Below, one piece after another: positions 1 through 8,852 of a stretch of 60,246 nucleotides of DNA. Both the position numbers and the translations under genes were made by a program. Position 1 is the first letter of the stretch; the number at the start of each line of letters is the position of its first letter. The notes beneath the pieces were generated by a model that saw only the letters and a program-made list of their open reading frames with translations, was not told the DNA's origin and searched no databases. The DNA is from an uncultured Clostridia bacterium. GTDB lineage: Bacteria; Bacillota; Clostridia; UBA1381. The stretch is taken from the NCBI GenBank assembly GCA_947624165.1, contig CANQJC010000011.1:1-60246 (forward strand). The letters run 5' to 3'.

Positions 1-696
1 CACTGTAACGGCAATCCACCTCATCAGCATAATGAAGACGGATCCTGCCCGTATAAAGAAACCGAAAAAGCTGTAAGCGAACCGAAATCGGCTTCATACT
101 CAACTGTAACACCTAAGCCTGAGCTTCATATTCAAACTCCAAACCCGTTAACGCCTACGCTCGCTCCGGCACAGAGATCTCTTTCGTCTACCTCTGCGCC
201 CGTCAAAACCGATCGTTCCTCGCATAGCGTGATACCTGTTATAATCGTTTCTGCGATACCGTTTATAATAATCTTTTGTGTGACATCTCATTACATAGAA
301 AAATATAGATCCAAAAAACAAGGTTATGAAGTAAAGGTAAAGGAACTTGTACAACGAAAGCAAAGATTAGAAAGCGAATATGAGACTTTAAAATCGGAAT
401 ACATGAAAAAAGAAGAGCACAGAGTTTCCGCCGCGTGGAAAATGCTTTATGACGTGCTCGCCGACAAGAAAGCGTCCAATCCCACAATGGCAAAGGTATT
501 GTCAGATTATGAATGGTATTTGACAAAGCGTGTATCTCAACATTTGAAAACAAAGAAAAATCGCGCACCTAAAGCCGCTGAAGCGGTAGAAAAATTTGGG
601 AAACGTAACAAAGAGCTTGTCGAAAAGCTGAAAAAAACGGAATATGAATTTGAAAATTATAAGGTCACTCACCCTGACGAGTTGTCCGACAAATAA
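1..696 (+). CDS. Membrane protein with coiled-coil C-terminus, 5'-truncated
   Basis: The frame is open from the first base of the window to the TAA at 694-696 (231 codons), so the start lies to the left. The visible part has a Cys/His-containing stretch at the edge, a Pro/Ser/Thr-rich linker (about codons 25-75), one membrane helix (about codons 77-96, containing VIPVIIVSAIPF) and a charged, Lys/Glu-rich coiled-coil-like tail. A GTG at 229 could be an internal start but would discard an uninterrupted upstream frame. It precedes the integrase and probably belongs to the same integrated element. I do not recognise the family and assign no function. Confidence 0.6.
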   Translation, partial: HCNGNPPHQHNEDGSCPYKETEKAVSEPKSASYSTVTPKPELHIQTPNPLTPTLAPAQRSLSSTSAPVKTDRSSHSVIPVIIVSAIPFIIIFCVTSHYIEKYRSKKQGYEVKVKELVQRKQRLESEYETLKSEYMKKEEHRVSAAWKMLYDVLADKKASNPTMAKVLSDYEWYLTKRVSQHLKTKKNRAPKAAEAVEKFGKRNKELVEKLKKTEYEFENYKVTHPDELSDK

Positions 697-704
697 AAAA
701 ATCC

Positions 705-727
705 CCCGACTGCCTCTCACAGTCGGG
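705..727. terminator. Hairpin between the truncated gene and the integrase
   Basis: An 8-bp perfect stem (705-712 with 720-727) has a 7-base loop. An A-run lies on its left side, so the U-tract needed for intrinsic termination exists only for minus-strand transcription. For the plus-strand gene it may be just a 3' hairpin. Confidence 0.5.
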
Positions 728-818
728 AGATATGGCGGTTATGATATAACCAAAACCAGTACCATGTTTAGTATATCATAGCACCGCCGCATTGTCAAGA
801 AAGGACGGTGTTATTTTT

Positions 819-1979
819 ATGCCGATTTATAAAACAGGCGGCAAAAAAGACGGTTTGCAGAAATACCGAGTGCGCGTAAACTACGTTGACAGTTTCGGCG
901 CATATAAGCAGATTGAGCGTGTCGCTTACGGCAAGGATGCGGCAAAAGAACTTGAAAGCCGTCTCGTTCGCGATCTTAATAACGAGGACGTCTCAATGAA
1001 GATTACGGTAACAGACCTATGTAATGAGTATATTCGGGTTAAAAGAAACGAAGTCCGCGAAAGCACCTTAGACAAGCAGGTAAAACATCTGAATAAGTAT
1101 GTTATTCCTTTTTTCAACTCGACGCGCCTGTCAAAGCTGACCGTGCCGCAACTACAGCGGTGGAAAACACACATCGAGGATCTACGAACCACAAAACAAG
1201 AACCGCTGTCGTTATCGTATAAGCAAAAACTGTTTTCGGCGTTTCGGTCTGTGTTAAACTACGCCGTAAAAATGGAGTACATCGACAAAAACCCGCTTTC
1301 AAAGTTGGGAAACTTCAAGGATGCTAACGCCGTCAAGCATGATATGGATTTCTATACGGTTGACGAATTTTTGAAATTTATTGCCGCCGCGCGCGAGCAA
1401 GCCGAGCAGTCGGAACAGGCATTCGGCAGCCTGTACGAGTGGAATTTCTATGTGTTTTTCAATGTCGCGTTTTACACAGGTATGCGTAAGGGCGAAATAA
1501 ATGCACTGAAATGGACGGATATATCGGATAATACAATTCATGTAACGCGCAGCATTGCGCAAAAGTTAAAGGGCGGCGACCGCGAAACGCCGCCAAAAAA
1601 TAAAAGCTCCGTGCGCGATATACAAATACCGCTGCCGCTGAAAAACGTGCTGACCGAACATTATAATCGGCTGAAAATGCTTGACGGATTTTCGGACGAC
1701 CGGTGGATATGCGGCGGCGTTAAATGCTTACGTGACAGCACGATTGAAAAACGCAACCAAAAATACGCATCTGCAGCAGGACTAAAGAAAATCCGCATAC
1801 ACGATTTCAGGCATAGCCATGCTTCCCTTCTCGCCAATAACGGTATCAATATTCAGGAAATTGCCCGCCGGCTCGGTCACAGCGATATTAAAATGACGTG
1901 GAACACCTACTCACATTTATATCCGAAAGAAGAAGAACGTGCGCTCACTGTACTGAACAAAATTAGAGCAAAAATATAA
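819..1979 (+). CDS. int: Tyrosine-type site-specific integrase
   Basis: A phage/ICE-type tyrosine recombinase of 386 residues. The N-terminal ~60 residues resemble an arm-type DNA-binding domain, followed by a SAM-like core-binding domain (about 65-165) and the catalytic domain. The catalytic residues are visible: Arg in YTGMRKGE (about 223), His and Arg in HDFRHSHAS (about 328 and 331), His in LGHSD (about 354) and the Tyr nucleophile in NTYSHLY (about 364). I chose the ATG at 819 because AAAGGACGG sits about 11 bases upstream; an in-frame TTG at 792 has no such site. The gene ends 75 bases from the 3' end of a tRNA-Ala gene, the usual place for a tRNA-targeting integrase. All catalytic residues are present, so it may be active. 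Confidence 0.93.
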   Translation: MPIYKTGGKKDGLQKYRVRVNYVDSFGAYKQIERVAYGKDAAKELESRLVRDLNNEDVSMKITVTDLCNEYIRVKRNEVRESTLDKQVKHLNKYVIPFFNSTRLSKLTVPQLQRWKTHIEDLRTTKQEPLSLSYKQKLFSAFRSVLNYAVKMEYIDKNPLSKLGNFKDANAVKHDMDFYTVDEFLKFIAAAREQAEQSEQAFGSLYEWNFYVFFNVAFYTGMRKGEINALKWTDISDNTIHVTRSIAQKLKGGDRETPPKNKSSVRDIQIPLPLKNVLTEHYNRLKMLDGFSDDRWICGGVKCLRDSTIEKRNQKYASAAGLKKIRIHDFRHSHASLLANNGINIQEIARRLGHSDIKMTWNTYSHLYPKEEERALTVLNKIRAKI

Positions 1980-1990
1980 ATTTCCAGTAA

Positions 1991-2012
1991 AATTCGGGGA
2001 TAATTCGGGGAT
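1991..2012. repeat. Tandem 11-bp direct repeat at the element end
   Basis: AATTCGGGGAT occurs twice in perfect tandem (1991-2001 and 2002-2012), between the integrase stop codon and the tRNA 3' end. The position fits integrase or excisionase arm-binding sites, but that is inference. Confidence 0.55.
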
Positions 2013-2017
2013 ACAGA

Positions 2018-2049
2018 AAAACAAACCGCATAAATACGCGGTTTGTTTT
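2018..2049. terminator. Bidirectional terminator between int and tRNA-Ala
   Basis: A 12-bp perfect stem (2018-2029 with 2038-2049) has an 8-base loop; A-rich and T-rich flanks allow termination in both directions. It would separate integrase transcription from the opposing tRNA transcript. Confidence 0.8.
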
Positions 2050-2054
2050 CGTTT

Positions 2055-2090
2055 TGGTGGAGATGAGGGGATTCGAACCCCTGGCCTGTT
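2055..2090. other. Probable attachment site (3' half of tRNA-Ala)
   Basis: Tyrosine integrases commonly recombine in the T-arm/3' end of a tRNA and leave that end as a direct repeat at the far junction. Here int lies directly beside the tRNA 3' end. The exact core and the second copy cannot be seen because the element runs off the left edge. Confidence 0.45.
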
Positions 2091-2130
2091 ACATGCGAAG
2101 CAACCGCTCTCCCATCTGAGCTACACCCCC
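2055..2130 (-). tRNA. tRNA-Ala (anticodon CGC)
   Basis: Read on the minus strand, the 76 bases fold as a complete cloverleaf. The acceptor stem pairs GGGGGTG with CATCTCC, the D-arm is GCTC/GAGC, the anticodon loop is TTCGCAT (anticodon CGC, reading GCG), the T-arm has the TTCGAAT loop, and CCA is encoded. The 3' end faces the integrase, making it the probable attachment site of the element to the left. A promoter lies just upstream at 2140-2168. Confidence 0.95.
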
Positions 2131-2139
2131 GTGACATAC

Positions 2140-2168
2140 AGTATAACATATAACAATAATATTTGCAA
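2140..2168 (-). promoter_or_regulatory. Promoter of tRNA-Ala
   Basis: On the minus strand, TTGCAA (2168-2163) and TATACT (2145-2140) are separated by 17 bases, just ahead of the tRNA 5' end at 2130. Confidence 0.7.
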
Positions 2169-2194
2169 GCAAAAATTTATTTTTTTACTGACAA

Positions 2195-2956
2195 TTATTC
2201 CGTACGCCGTTTTTTTCCGCACGCCGCGCAGTCCGGCGAAGCGTTCGGCAGCTTGATTTTTCTGAATTCTGTTCGAAGCGCGTTATAAACGAGCAAATAT
2301 CCCGTAAGCAGTTCTCCCGCTCCCGTGATATACTTTATCGCCTCCATCGCCTGGAGACTTCCTATTACTCCCGGCAGCGCGCCGACGACGCCCGAAAAAG
2401 CGTCGAGCGCGTCTTTGGGCGGCGGGTCTTTGAACACGCATCTGTAACACGGTCCCGCGTTCGGCACATACGTCATGAGCTGACCCTCGAATCCGCGTAT
2501 ACCGGCGTGGGTAAACGGTATTTGCGCCGCCGCGCACGCGTCGTTTATTAAAAATTTCGAGTCAAAATTGTCCGTGCAGTCAAGCACGAAGTCATAATCC
2601 TTTATTATTTCGTCTATATTCCCGCGCGAAACAAACGTTTCGTATACTTCTGCGTTCACATCGGAATTTATCGATTCCATACGCTTTTTTGCGGATAAGG
2701 TCTTTGCCCTGCCCACGTCCGCGCGGGAATGGATGATCTGTCTTTGAAGATTTGACAAGTCCACTTTATCCGCGTCGGCGATCCCTATCCTTCCCACTCC
2801 CGCCGCGGCAAGATACATCGCCGCGGGAGAACCGAGACCGCCCGCGCCGATCACAAGCACGCTACCGCTCAAAAGCTTTTTTTGCCCTTCCTCGCCGATT
2901 TCTTTAAGCACGGTATGGCGCGCGTAACGCTGAGCCTGCTCGTCGGTAAGCTTCAT
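2195..2956 (-). CDS. ThiF/MoeB/HesA-family E1-like adenylyltransferase
   Basis: A 253-residue E1-like enzyme of the ThiF/MoeB group, which adenylate the C-terminal Gly-Gly of ThiS/MoaD-type sulfur carriers. It has the nucleotide-binding GAGGLGS (about 37-43), the LSNLQRQ segment, DCTDNFD, and two CxxC zinc pairs (CYRC and CAAC). GVIGSLQAMEAIKY aligns exactly with MoeB. At the position of the conserved ThiF/MoeB cysteine (TCVEAG in E. coli MoeB) this protein has LDAFSG, placing Asp where Cys is expected. AGGAGG lies 8-9 bases before the ATG. No thi or moa genes are nearby, so the partner and pathway cannot be named. Confidence 0.85.
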   Translation of the reverse strand: MKLTDEQAQRYARHTVLKEIGEEGQKKLLSGSVLVIGAGGLGSPAAMYLAAAGVGRIGIADADKVDLSNLQRQIIHSRADVGRAKTLSAKKRMESINSDVNAEVYETFVSRGNIDEIIKDYDFVLDCTDNFDSKFLINDACAAAQIPFTHAGIRGFEGQLMTYVPNAGPCYRCVFKDPPPKDALDAFSGVVGALPGVIGSLQAMEAIKYITGAGELLTGYLLVYNALRTEFRKIKLPNASPDCAACGKKRRTE

Positions 2957-2997
2957 TTATTATCCCTCCTGCCGCCGCGGACGATTTTTGCCGCGAT

Positions 2998-3015
2998 ATG
3001 ATATAATTATATCAT
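2998..3015. promoter_or_regulatory. 18-bp perfect palindrome over the thiF-like promoter
   Basis: ATGATATAATTATATCAT is a perfect palindrome that contains the -10 of the minus-strand promoter, so it could be a repressor operator. AT-rich -10 sequences are also often palindromic by chance. Confidence 0.4.
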
Positions 3016-3033
3016 AAAGACCCGATAAATCAA
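3006..3033 (-). promoter_or_regulatory. Promoter of the thiF-like gene
   Basis: On the minus strand, TTGATT (3033-3028) and TATAAT (3011-3006) have a 16-base spacing, about 50 bases upstream of the ATG at 2956. Confidence 0.65.
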
Positions 3034-3123
3034 CAATAATTTACAAATAAAAAAATTTATGACAAAAATTTATATACGCCGAAGATTTAAAGCCGCAAGA
3101 CTGATAATTATGCAGAAAAACAG

Positions 3124-3152
3124 TTGACAATCATGTGTCGGGCTGATAAAAT
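3124..3152 (+). promoter_or_regulatory. Promoter of the ilvBNC operon
   Basis: TTGACA (3124-3129) and TAAAAT (3147-3152) are spaced by exactly 17 bases. The start site near 3159 gives a leader of about 190 bases before ilvB. Confidence 0.8.
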
Positions 3153-3178
3153 AGTATGGTACGATATTATAATTGTAT

Positions 3179-3313
3179 CATACTTGAAGCCGATACACGG
3201 CTTAAGTATGCAGCACCATCGTTTCAATAAAGCGAATGCTTTTAGAAAAATTCGGTTTTCCACAAGACAAATCTGAACAAGATGGTTTTGCGGCGCGGAT
3301 AATCGGCGCGCCG
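3179..3313 (+). promoter_or_regulatory. Structured leader of ilvBNC
   Basis: The ilv leader holds two stem-loops. The first (3179-3192 with 3198-3210) is a 13-bp stem with one bulged G and a 5-base loop. The second (3291-3297 with 3307-3313) is a 7-bp GC-only stem just before the ribosome binding site. No T-tract follows either and no T-box sequence is seen, so this is not a classic T-box or terminator. The rest of the gap 2957-3349 holds the two promoters only. Confidence 0.45.
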
Positions 3314-3349
3314 GTATGTTAAAAACTAAAATTTAAAGGGGGAATTTTT

Positions 3350-5026
3350 TTGAGATTGACCGGTGCTGAAATGGTTGTTAAAACCTTGGAGAAAAACGGC
3401 GTCAAAATCGTGTTCGGATACCCCGGCGCGGCAAATTGTCCTATTATAGACAAGCTGTCGTTTTCTTCAATAAAGCATATTCTCACGCGTAACGAGCAGG
3501 GCGCGGCGCATATGGCGTCCGGCTATGCGAGAGTTACGAGACAAGCGGGCGTTTGCACCGCTACGTCGGGTCCGGGTGCGACTAACCTTATAACGGGTAT
3601 AGCCACCGCGTATATGGACTCCATTCCGATGATCGCTTTGACGGGACAGGTTGCCACAAATCTTATCGGCAAGGACGCGTTTCAGGAAGTCGATATCACC
3701 GGCGCGACGCTGCCTTTTACAAAGCACAGCTACCTTATCAAAGACGGATTGGACATTCCCAGGGTCGTGAACGAAGCTTTTCACATCGCCACCACGGGAC
3801 GACCCGGTCCCGTTCTTATCGACTTTCCTATGGATATCCTCAAAGCGGAATTTGATTATCCCGACGAGGACGAGGAGGTTAGTATCAGAGGTTACAAGCT
3901 CGTCGCGCGTGCCAACGAATCACAGGTAAAGAAAGTGGCGGAAGCGATAAGGAGCGCGAAAAAGCCGGTTGTCCTCGCGGGCGGCGGCATCGTTATTTCC
4001 GACGCGACCGCAGAATTCAGAAAATTTGTCAAGGAAACGGATATCCCCGTCGTATCTACAATGATGGGTATAGGAACCGTGCCGACAAATTCTCCGCGTT
4101 ATTACGGTATGATAGGCTCGCACGGAGCAAAACGCGCGAATATGATTTTCAACCGCGCGGATCTTGTTATCGTTATGGGCTCGAGACTCGGCGACAGAAC
4201 GGTCGCGAACGTAAAAGGACTTGAGGACAGCGGCAAGCTTATACATATTGACGTTGACCCCGCCGAGATAGGTAAAAATGTCCAGCCGCATATTCCCGTT
4301 GTCGGGGATATCAAAGACGTTCTGGAGCAGCTCACTCCTCTGCTGAAGGATTACAAAGCGGACAAGAGCTGGACGGACGAAGCGGACGAGCTTAAGAGAC
4401 GCTTCACCCACGAGCCTTCGGGAGAGGACAACGGATTTATAAATCCGAAATATTTCCTTTCCAGACTTGCGGAAAAAACAAAGTCCGACGTTTACCTCAC
4501 TACCGAGGTGGGACAGAATCAGATTTGGTGCGCGAATTACTTCACGTTCCTTTCACCCGAAACGCTGCTCACGTCCGGCGGCTTCGGCACAATGGGTTAC
4601 GGTCTTCCCGCAGCGATAGGCGCAAGTGCCGCGCTCGGAGGAGCGAAGCCCGTTATAGCGGTCATGGGCGACGGTTCCTTCCAGATGGATCTGCCGGAAA
4701 TGGGTACCATGGCTCAATGGGATATACCCGTAAAAATGGTACTGTTCAGAAACAACCGTCTCGGTATGGTACATGAGCATCAGTTCCTGCTCTACAAATC
4801 GAATTATCAGGCTGTTTCGATCGAGGGCTCTCCCGATTTCGAAATGCTCGCGAAGGCTTACGGATTCGACAGCGCGACGATAAAAGAAAACAGTGAAATA
4901 GACGCGGCGATCGACAAAATGCTCGCTGCGGACGGTTCTTATCTGTTGGTTGCGGACGTAAGTCCGTTTGAGCCTACGGGCGACGCGCTTAATGAATCTA
5001 TTCTTCCGAAAAAGGAGGACAATTAA
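3350..5026 (+). CDS. ilvB: Acetolactate synthase large subunit
   Basis: Acetohydroxyacid synthase catalytic subunit (558 residues, normal length). It makes 2-acetolactate or 2-aceto-2-hydroxybutyrate from pyruvate for Val, Leu and Ile synthesis. The three ThDP-enzyme domains are present: an N-terminal pyrimidine-binding domain with the catalytic Glu in NEQGAAHMA (Glu49), the central domain, and a C-terminal domain with the ThDP/Mg motif beginning GDGSF and followed by RNNRLG. The start is TTG; AAAGGGGG lies just upstream and no better start is in frame. The TAA abuts the ilvN ATG, whose AAGGAGG lies inside ilvB, so the two are translationally linked. First gene of ilvBNC. Confidence 0.96.
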   Translation: MRLTGAEMVVKTLEKNGVKIVFGYPGAANCPIIDKLSFSSIKHILTRNEQGAAHMASGYARVTRQAGVCTATSGPGATNLITGIATAYMDSIPMIALTGQVATNLIGKDAFQEVDITGATLPFTKHSYLIKDGLDIPRVVNEAFHIATTGRPGPVLIDFPMDILKAEFDYPDEDEEVSIRGYKLVARANESQVKKVAEAIRSAKKPVVLAGGGIVISDATAEFRKFVKETDIPVVSTMMGIGTVPTNSPRYYGMIGSHGAKRANMIFNRADLVIVMGSRLGDRTVANVKGLEDSGKLIHIDVDPAEIGKNVQPHIPVVGDIKDVLEQLTPLLKDYKADKSWTDEADELKRRFTHEPSGEDNGFINPKYFLSRLAEKTKSDVYLTTEVGQNQIWCANYFTFLSPETLLTSGGFGTMGYGLPAAIGASAALGGAKPVIAVMGDGSFQMDLPEMGTMAQWDIPVKMVLFRNNRLGMVHEHQFLLYKSNYQAVSIEGSPDFEMLAKAYGFDSATIKENSEIDAAIDKMLAADGSYLLVADVSPFEPTGDALNESILPKKEDN

Positions 5027-5527
5027 ATGGAAAGATACACTTTATCCGTCCTTGTCGAGAATAATCCGGGCGTGCTTTCAAGAGTTGTCGGACTGTTTTC
5101 AAGAAGGGGCTTCAACATTCATTCTCTTTCGGTCGGCACGACGCAGGATCCGCACGTATCGCGTATCACGATCGAAGTAAACGGCGACGCGCAGACTGTG
5201 GAGCAGGTTTCGAAGCAGCTCTCCAAAATTATGGAAGTAATAAAGATAAAGACGCTTCGCGACAGCGAGATAGTGAAACGCGGTCTCGCGCTTGTGAAGG
5301 TGAAAGTCACTTCAAAAACAAGAAGCGAAGTCATCGAGATAACGTCCGTATTCAGAGCAAACATCGTCGATATTTCTTCAAATACGCTTACGGTCGAAAT
5401 TACCGGTCATGACAGAAAAATCGGCGCGTTCCTCGAGCTTGTCGAACCTTACGGCATAGAGGAAATTTCGCGCACGGGTATGACCGCGCTCGAAAGAGGT
5501 ACGAATACTCTCAAAATAGACAAATAA
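5027..5527 (+). CDS. ilvN: Acetolactate synthase small (regulatory) subunit
   Basis: Regulatory subunit of acetohydroxyacid synthase (166 residues). An N-terminal ACT domain (about 3-75, VLVENNPGVLSRVVGLFSRR) normally binds valine for feedback inhibition, and a C-terminal domain contacts the catalytic subunit. The ATG follows the ilvB stop without a gap and has AAAGGAGG about 8 bases upstream. The symbol ilvH would be equally valid. Confidence 0.96.
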   Translation: MERYTLSVLVENNPGVLSRVVGLFSRRGFNIHSLSVGTTQDPHVSRITIEVNGDAQTVEQVSKQLSKIMEVIKIKTLRDSEIVKRGLALVKVKVTSKTRSEVIEITSVFRANIVDISSNTLTVEITGHDRKIGAFLELVEPYGIEEISRTGMTALERGTNTLKIDK

Positions 5528-5636
5528 AGCTACGCGCTCTCACACGGCGCAATCTGCGGCGTACAGCGTACGCAAAATCAAAAATACGATAAATAAATTA
5601 TTATTTATAAAAATTAAAAGAAACGGAAAGAGGTAA

Positions 5637-6680
<1,044 letters not shown>

Positions 6681-6732
6681 TAAAGTACGATTCGATTTCC
6701 GTTTAATACACGTTTAAGCTGAAAACGTAATA

Positions 6733-6769
6733 ACGAGGTTCTTATTACAAATAAGAACCTCGTTTTTTT
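6733..6769 (+). terminator. Terminator of ilvBNC
   Basis: A 12-bp perfect stem (6733-6744 with 6752-6763) with a 7-base loop is followed by seven T residues. Confidence 0.92.
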
Positions 6770-6859
6770 GCGCCCGCCGAAAAAACGTGACTTTCTTTCA
6801 TTCACGCGCGGAAAGTATTCGGCATATAATACATCAGAAAATTTAAGGAGGCAAAGAAA

Positions 6860-8713
6860 ATGTGCGGAATATGCGGATTTATAAATTTTAAGACAAACCT
6901 TGTAAAAAACGACGCAAAGAACAGAGAGACCGCTTACGCAATGGCAAAATGTCTGCGGCACAGGGGTCCCGACTCACATGGCGAATGGGTCGGAGAACAC
7001 ACGGTTTTCGCCCACAGCAGATTGGCTGTTATAGACGTGGAAAAGGGACTTCAGCCGATGAAGCGCACAGTGGCGGGACATGAGTTTGTAATTACATATA
7101 ACGGCGAATTGTATAATACGGAGGATCTGCGTAACGACTTGATATCCTACGGCTATGAATTTACCACCGCGTCTGACACCGAGGTGCTTCTGTACGCATA
7201 TATACACTACGGCGAAAAATGCGCCGAAATGCTGAACGGCATATATGCGTTTGCGATATGGGATTCGATGCGTCAGCGCGTTTTCGCCTGCCGTGACAGG
7301 TTCGGCGTGAAGCCGTTTTTTTATACCGTTAAGGACGATGTTACGATATTCGCTTCGGAGATCAAAGCACTCTTTAAATATTCCGGCGTCGAACCCGCGC
7401 TCGACAGAACGGGTCTATGCGAATTGTTCGCGCTGAGCCCCGCCAGGACCGGCGGCGTGGGAGTATTTAAAGACGTATTCGAGCTGCGTCCGGCGCGGTA
7501 TATGATCATAAACCGCGGCGGTATGAAAATCAAAAAATACTGGTCTCTCGAAAGCCGCGCCCACACGGACGATTATGAAGAAACGATTCGTCGGGTACGC
7601 TCTCTCGTGTACGATTCCGTAACTCGTCAGCTTGTTTCCGACGTACCGATTGCAACATTTCTCTCCGGCGGTCTCGATTCAAGCATAATAAGTGCGATCG
7701 GCGCAATTGAAAAGGCGAAAAACGGCGAGCGTCTTTCGACTTATTCCTTTGACTATGAAGGCAACAATAAGTATTTCAAGGCTTCAAGCTTTCAGCCCGA
7801 CAGCGACAGCGTATGGGTACCGCGCATGGTCGAAGCCTTCGATACCGACCATACATACCTCGTATGCCCGAACAGCGCGCTCACCGAGCTTTTGGAGGAA
7901 ACGCTCAAAGCAAAGGATCTGCCGGGTATGGCTGACGTGGACGCGTCGCTTCTTTATTTCTGCCGCGAGGTAAAGAAAAACCATACCGTTGTTCTCTCGG
8001 GCGAATGCAGCGACGAGATTTTCGGCGGGTATCCGTGGTTCCGCGATAAAAAAGCGTTTGAAACGCCCGCGTTTCCATGGTGTTACGATTTATCGCTTCG
8101 CAAAAACATATTGCGGCAGTCCGTGAAAGACGAGCTTGACCTCGACGCTTATTCGCGTATGCGTTACGATGAAAGTATCGCGGAGGTTCCCGTGTTCGAC
8201 GGCGACAGCGCGGAAGAAAAACGCCGCAGAGAAATTTCGTATCTCAATATAAACTGGTTTATGACGAATCTCCTTGACAGAAAGGACAGAATGAGTATGG
8301 CAAGCGGTCTGGAAGTCCGCGTTCCCTTCTGCGACCACAGACTTGTCGAATACGTATGGAACATACCGTGGGAAATGAAAAACAAAAACAATGTTTCAAA
8401 GAATATACTGCGTGAAGCGGCGCGCGGTATTTTACCTGAGGACGTAAGGCTGCGCCGTAAAAGTCCGTACCCGAAAACGCATAATCCCCGCTACGAGGAA
8501 GCGGCCAAGGAATTGCTCGACAGCGTAATTTCCGACCCGAACGCGCCGATACTCTCGCTTTGCGATAAGGAAAAGCTGCGTTCTCTCCTTAACGGTTCAT
8601 CGGATTACGGGAAGCCGTTTTTCGGTCAGCTTATGGCGGGACCTCAATTTATCGGATATATTTTGCAGGTAAATTATTTATTAAAGGATTATCATGTGAA
8701 AATAACTCTGTAA
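6860..8713 (+). CDS. asnB: Asparagine synthase (glutamine-hydrolysing)
   Basis: Makes asparagine from aspartate, ATP and glutamine-derived ammonia. The N-terminal class II glutaminase domain starts MCGICG, exposing the nucleophile Cys2 after Met removal, and has HRGPDS and YNGELYN. The C-terminal synthetase domain has the PPi-loop SGGLDSS (about residue 269). The 617-residue length matches the Gram-positive AsnB/AsnO type. AAGGAGG is 8-9 bases before the ATG. It is a single gene between two terminators; a TATAAT-like element at 6825-6830 may be its -10. The family also contains amidotransferases that modify peptides or glycans, but nothing here suggests that role. Confidence 0.92.
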   Translation: MCGICGFINFKTNLVKNDAKNRETAYAMAKCLRHRGPDSHGEWVGEHTVFAHSRLAVIDVEKGLQPMKRTVAGHEFVITYNGELYNTEDLRNDLISYGYEFTTASDTEVLLYAYIHYGEKCAEMLNGIYAFAIWDSMRQRVFACRDRFGVKPFFYTVKDDVTIFASEIKALFKYSGVEPALDRTGLCELFALSPARTGGVGVFKDVFELRPARYMIINRGGMKIKKYWSLESRAHTDDYEETIRRVRSLVYDSVTRQLVSDVPIATFLSGGLDSSIISAIGAIEKAKNGERLSTYSFDYEGNNKYFKASSFQPDSDSVWVPRMVEAFDTDHTYLVCPNSALTELLEETLKAKDLPGMADVDASLLYFCREVKKNHTVVLSGECSDEIFGGYPWFRDKKAFETPAFPWCYDLSLRKNILRQSVKDELDLDAYSRMRYDESIAEVPVFDGDSAEEKRRREISYLNINWFMTNLLDRKDRMSMASGLEVRVPFCDHRLVEYVWNIPWEMKNKNNVSKNILREAARGILPEDVRLRRKSPYPKTHNPRYEEAAKELLDSVISDPNAPILSLCDKEKLRSLLNGSSDYGKPFFGQLMAGPQFIGYILQVNYLLKDYHVKITL

Positions 8714-8715
8714 AA

Positions 8716-8744
8716 ACAAGGGGACGGATATGCCGTCCCCTTGT
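8716..8744 (+). terminator. Terminator after asnB
   Basis: A 12-bp GC-rich stem (8716-8727 with 8733-8744) with a 5-base loop is followed by a T-rich stretch. Confidence 0.85.
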
Positions 8745-8774
8745 TCGCATTTTCTTATGAAGCTTCCGTGAAAG

Positions 8775-8852
8775 CTACCTTTTTTCGTTTACTCTCAGTA
8801 CCAAAAGCATCGCCGCCCCCGCACTGAGAAAAACCGAACCCAATATAACCAT
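8775..8852 (-). CDS. 25-residue hydrophobic membrane peptide
   Basis: A short minus-strand gene with an ATG at 8852-8850 and TAG at 8777-8775. A strong GGGAGG (8866-8861) lies 8 bases before the ATG. The peptide is one hydrophobic segment (MVILGSVFLSAGAAMLLVL) with a basic tail ending RVNEKR. It lies 79 bases downstream of rodA. An 11-bp inverted repeat (8842-8852 with 8881-8891) pairs the start codon with upstream sequence and leaves the SD in the loop. Size and layout resemble type I toxins or single-helix regulators such as KdpF. No homologue is recognised and translation is unproven. Confidence 0.5.
   Translation of the reverse strand: MVILGSVFLSAGAAMLLVLRVNEKR

Noticed and set aside
3156-3230. 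Possible 24-codon leader peptide before ilvB with Val, Ile, Ile and Leu codons
   Set aside because: The ATG lies upstream of or at the predicted start site, has no ribosome site, and the branched-chain codons are not clustered enough for classic attenuation.
3301-3349. T-box-like wording near the ilvB ribosome site
   Set aside because: The T-box antiterminator consensus and terminator T-tract are missing.
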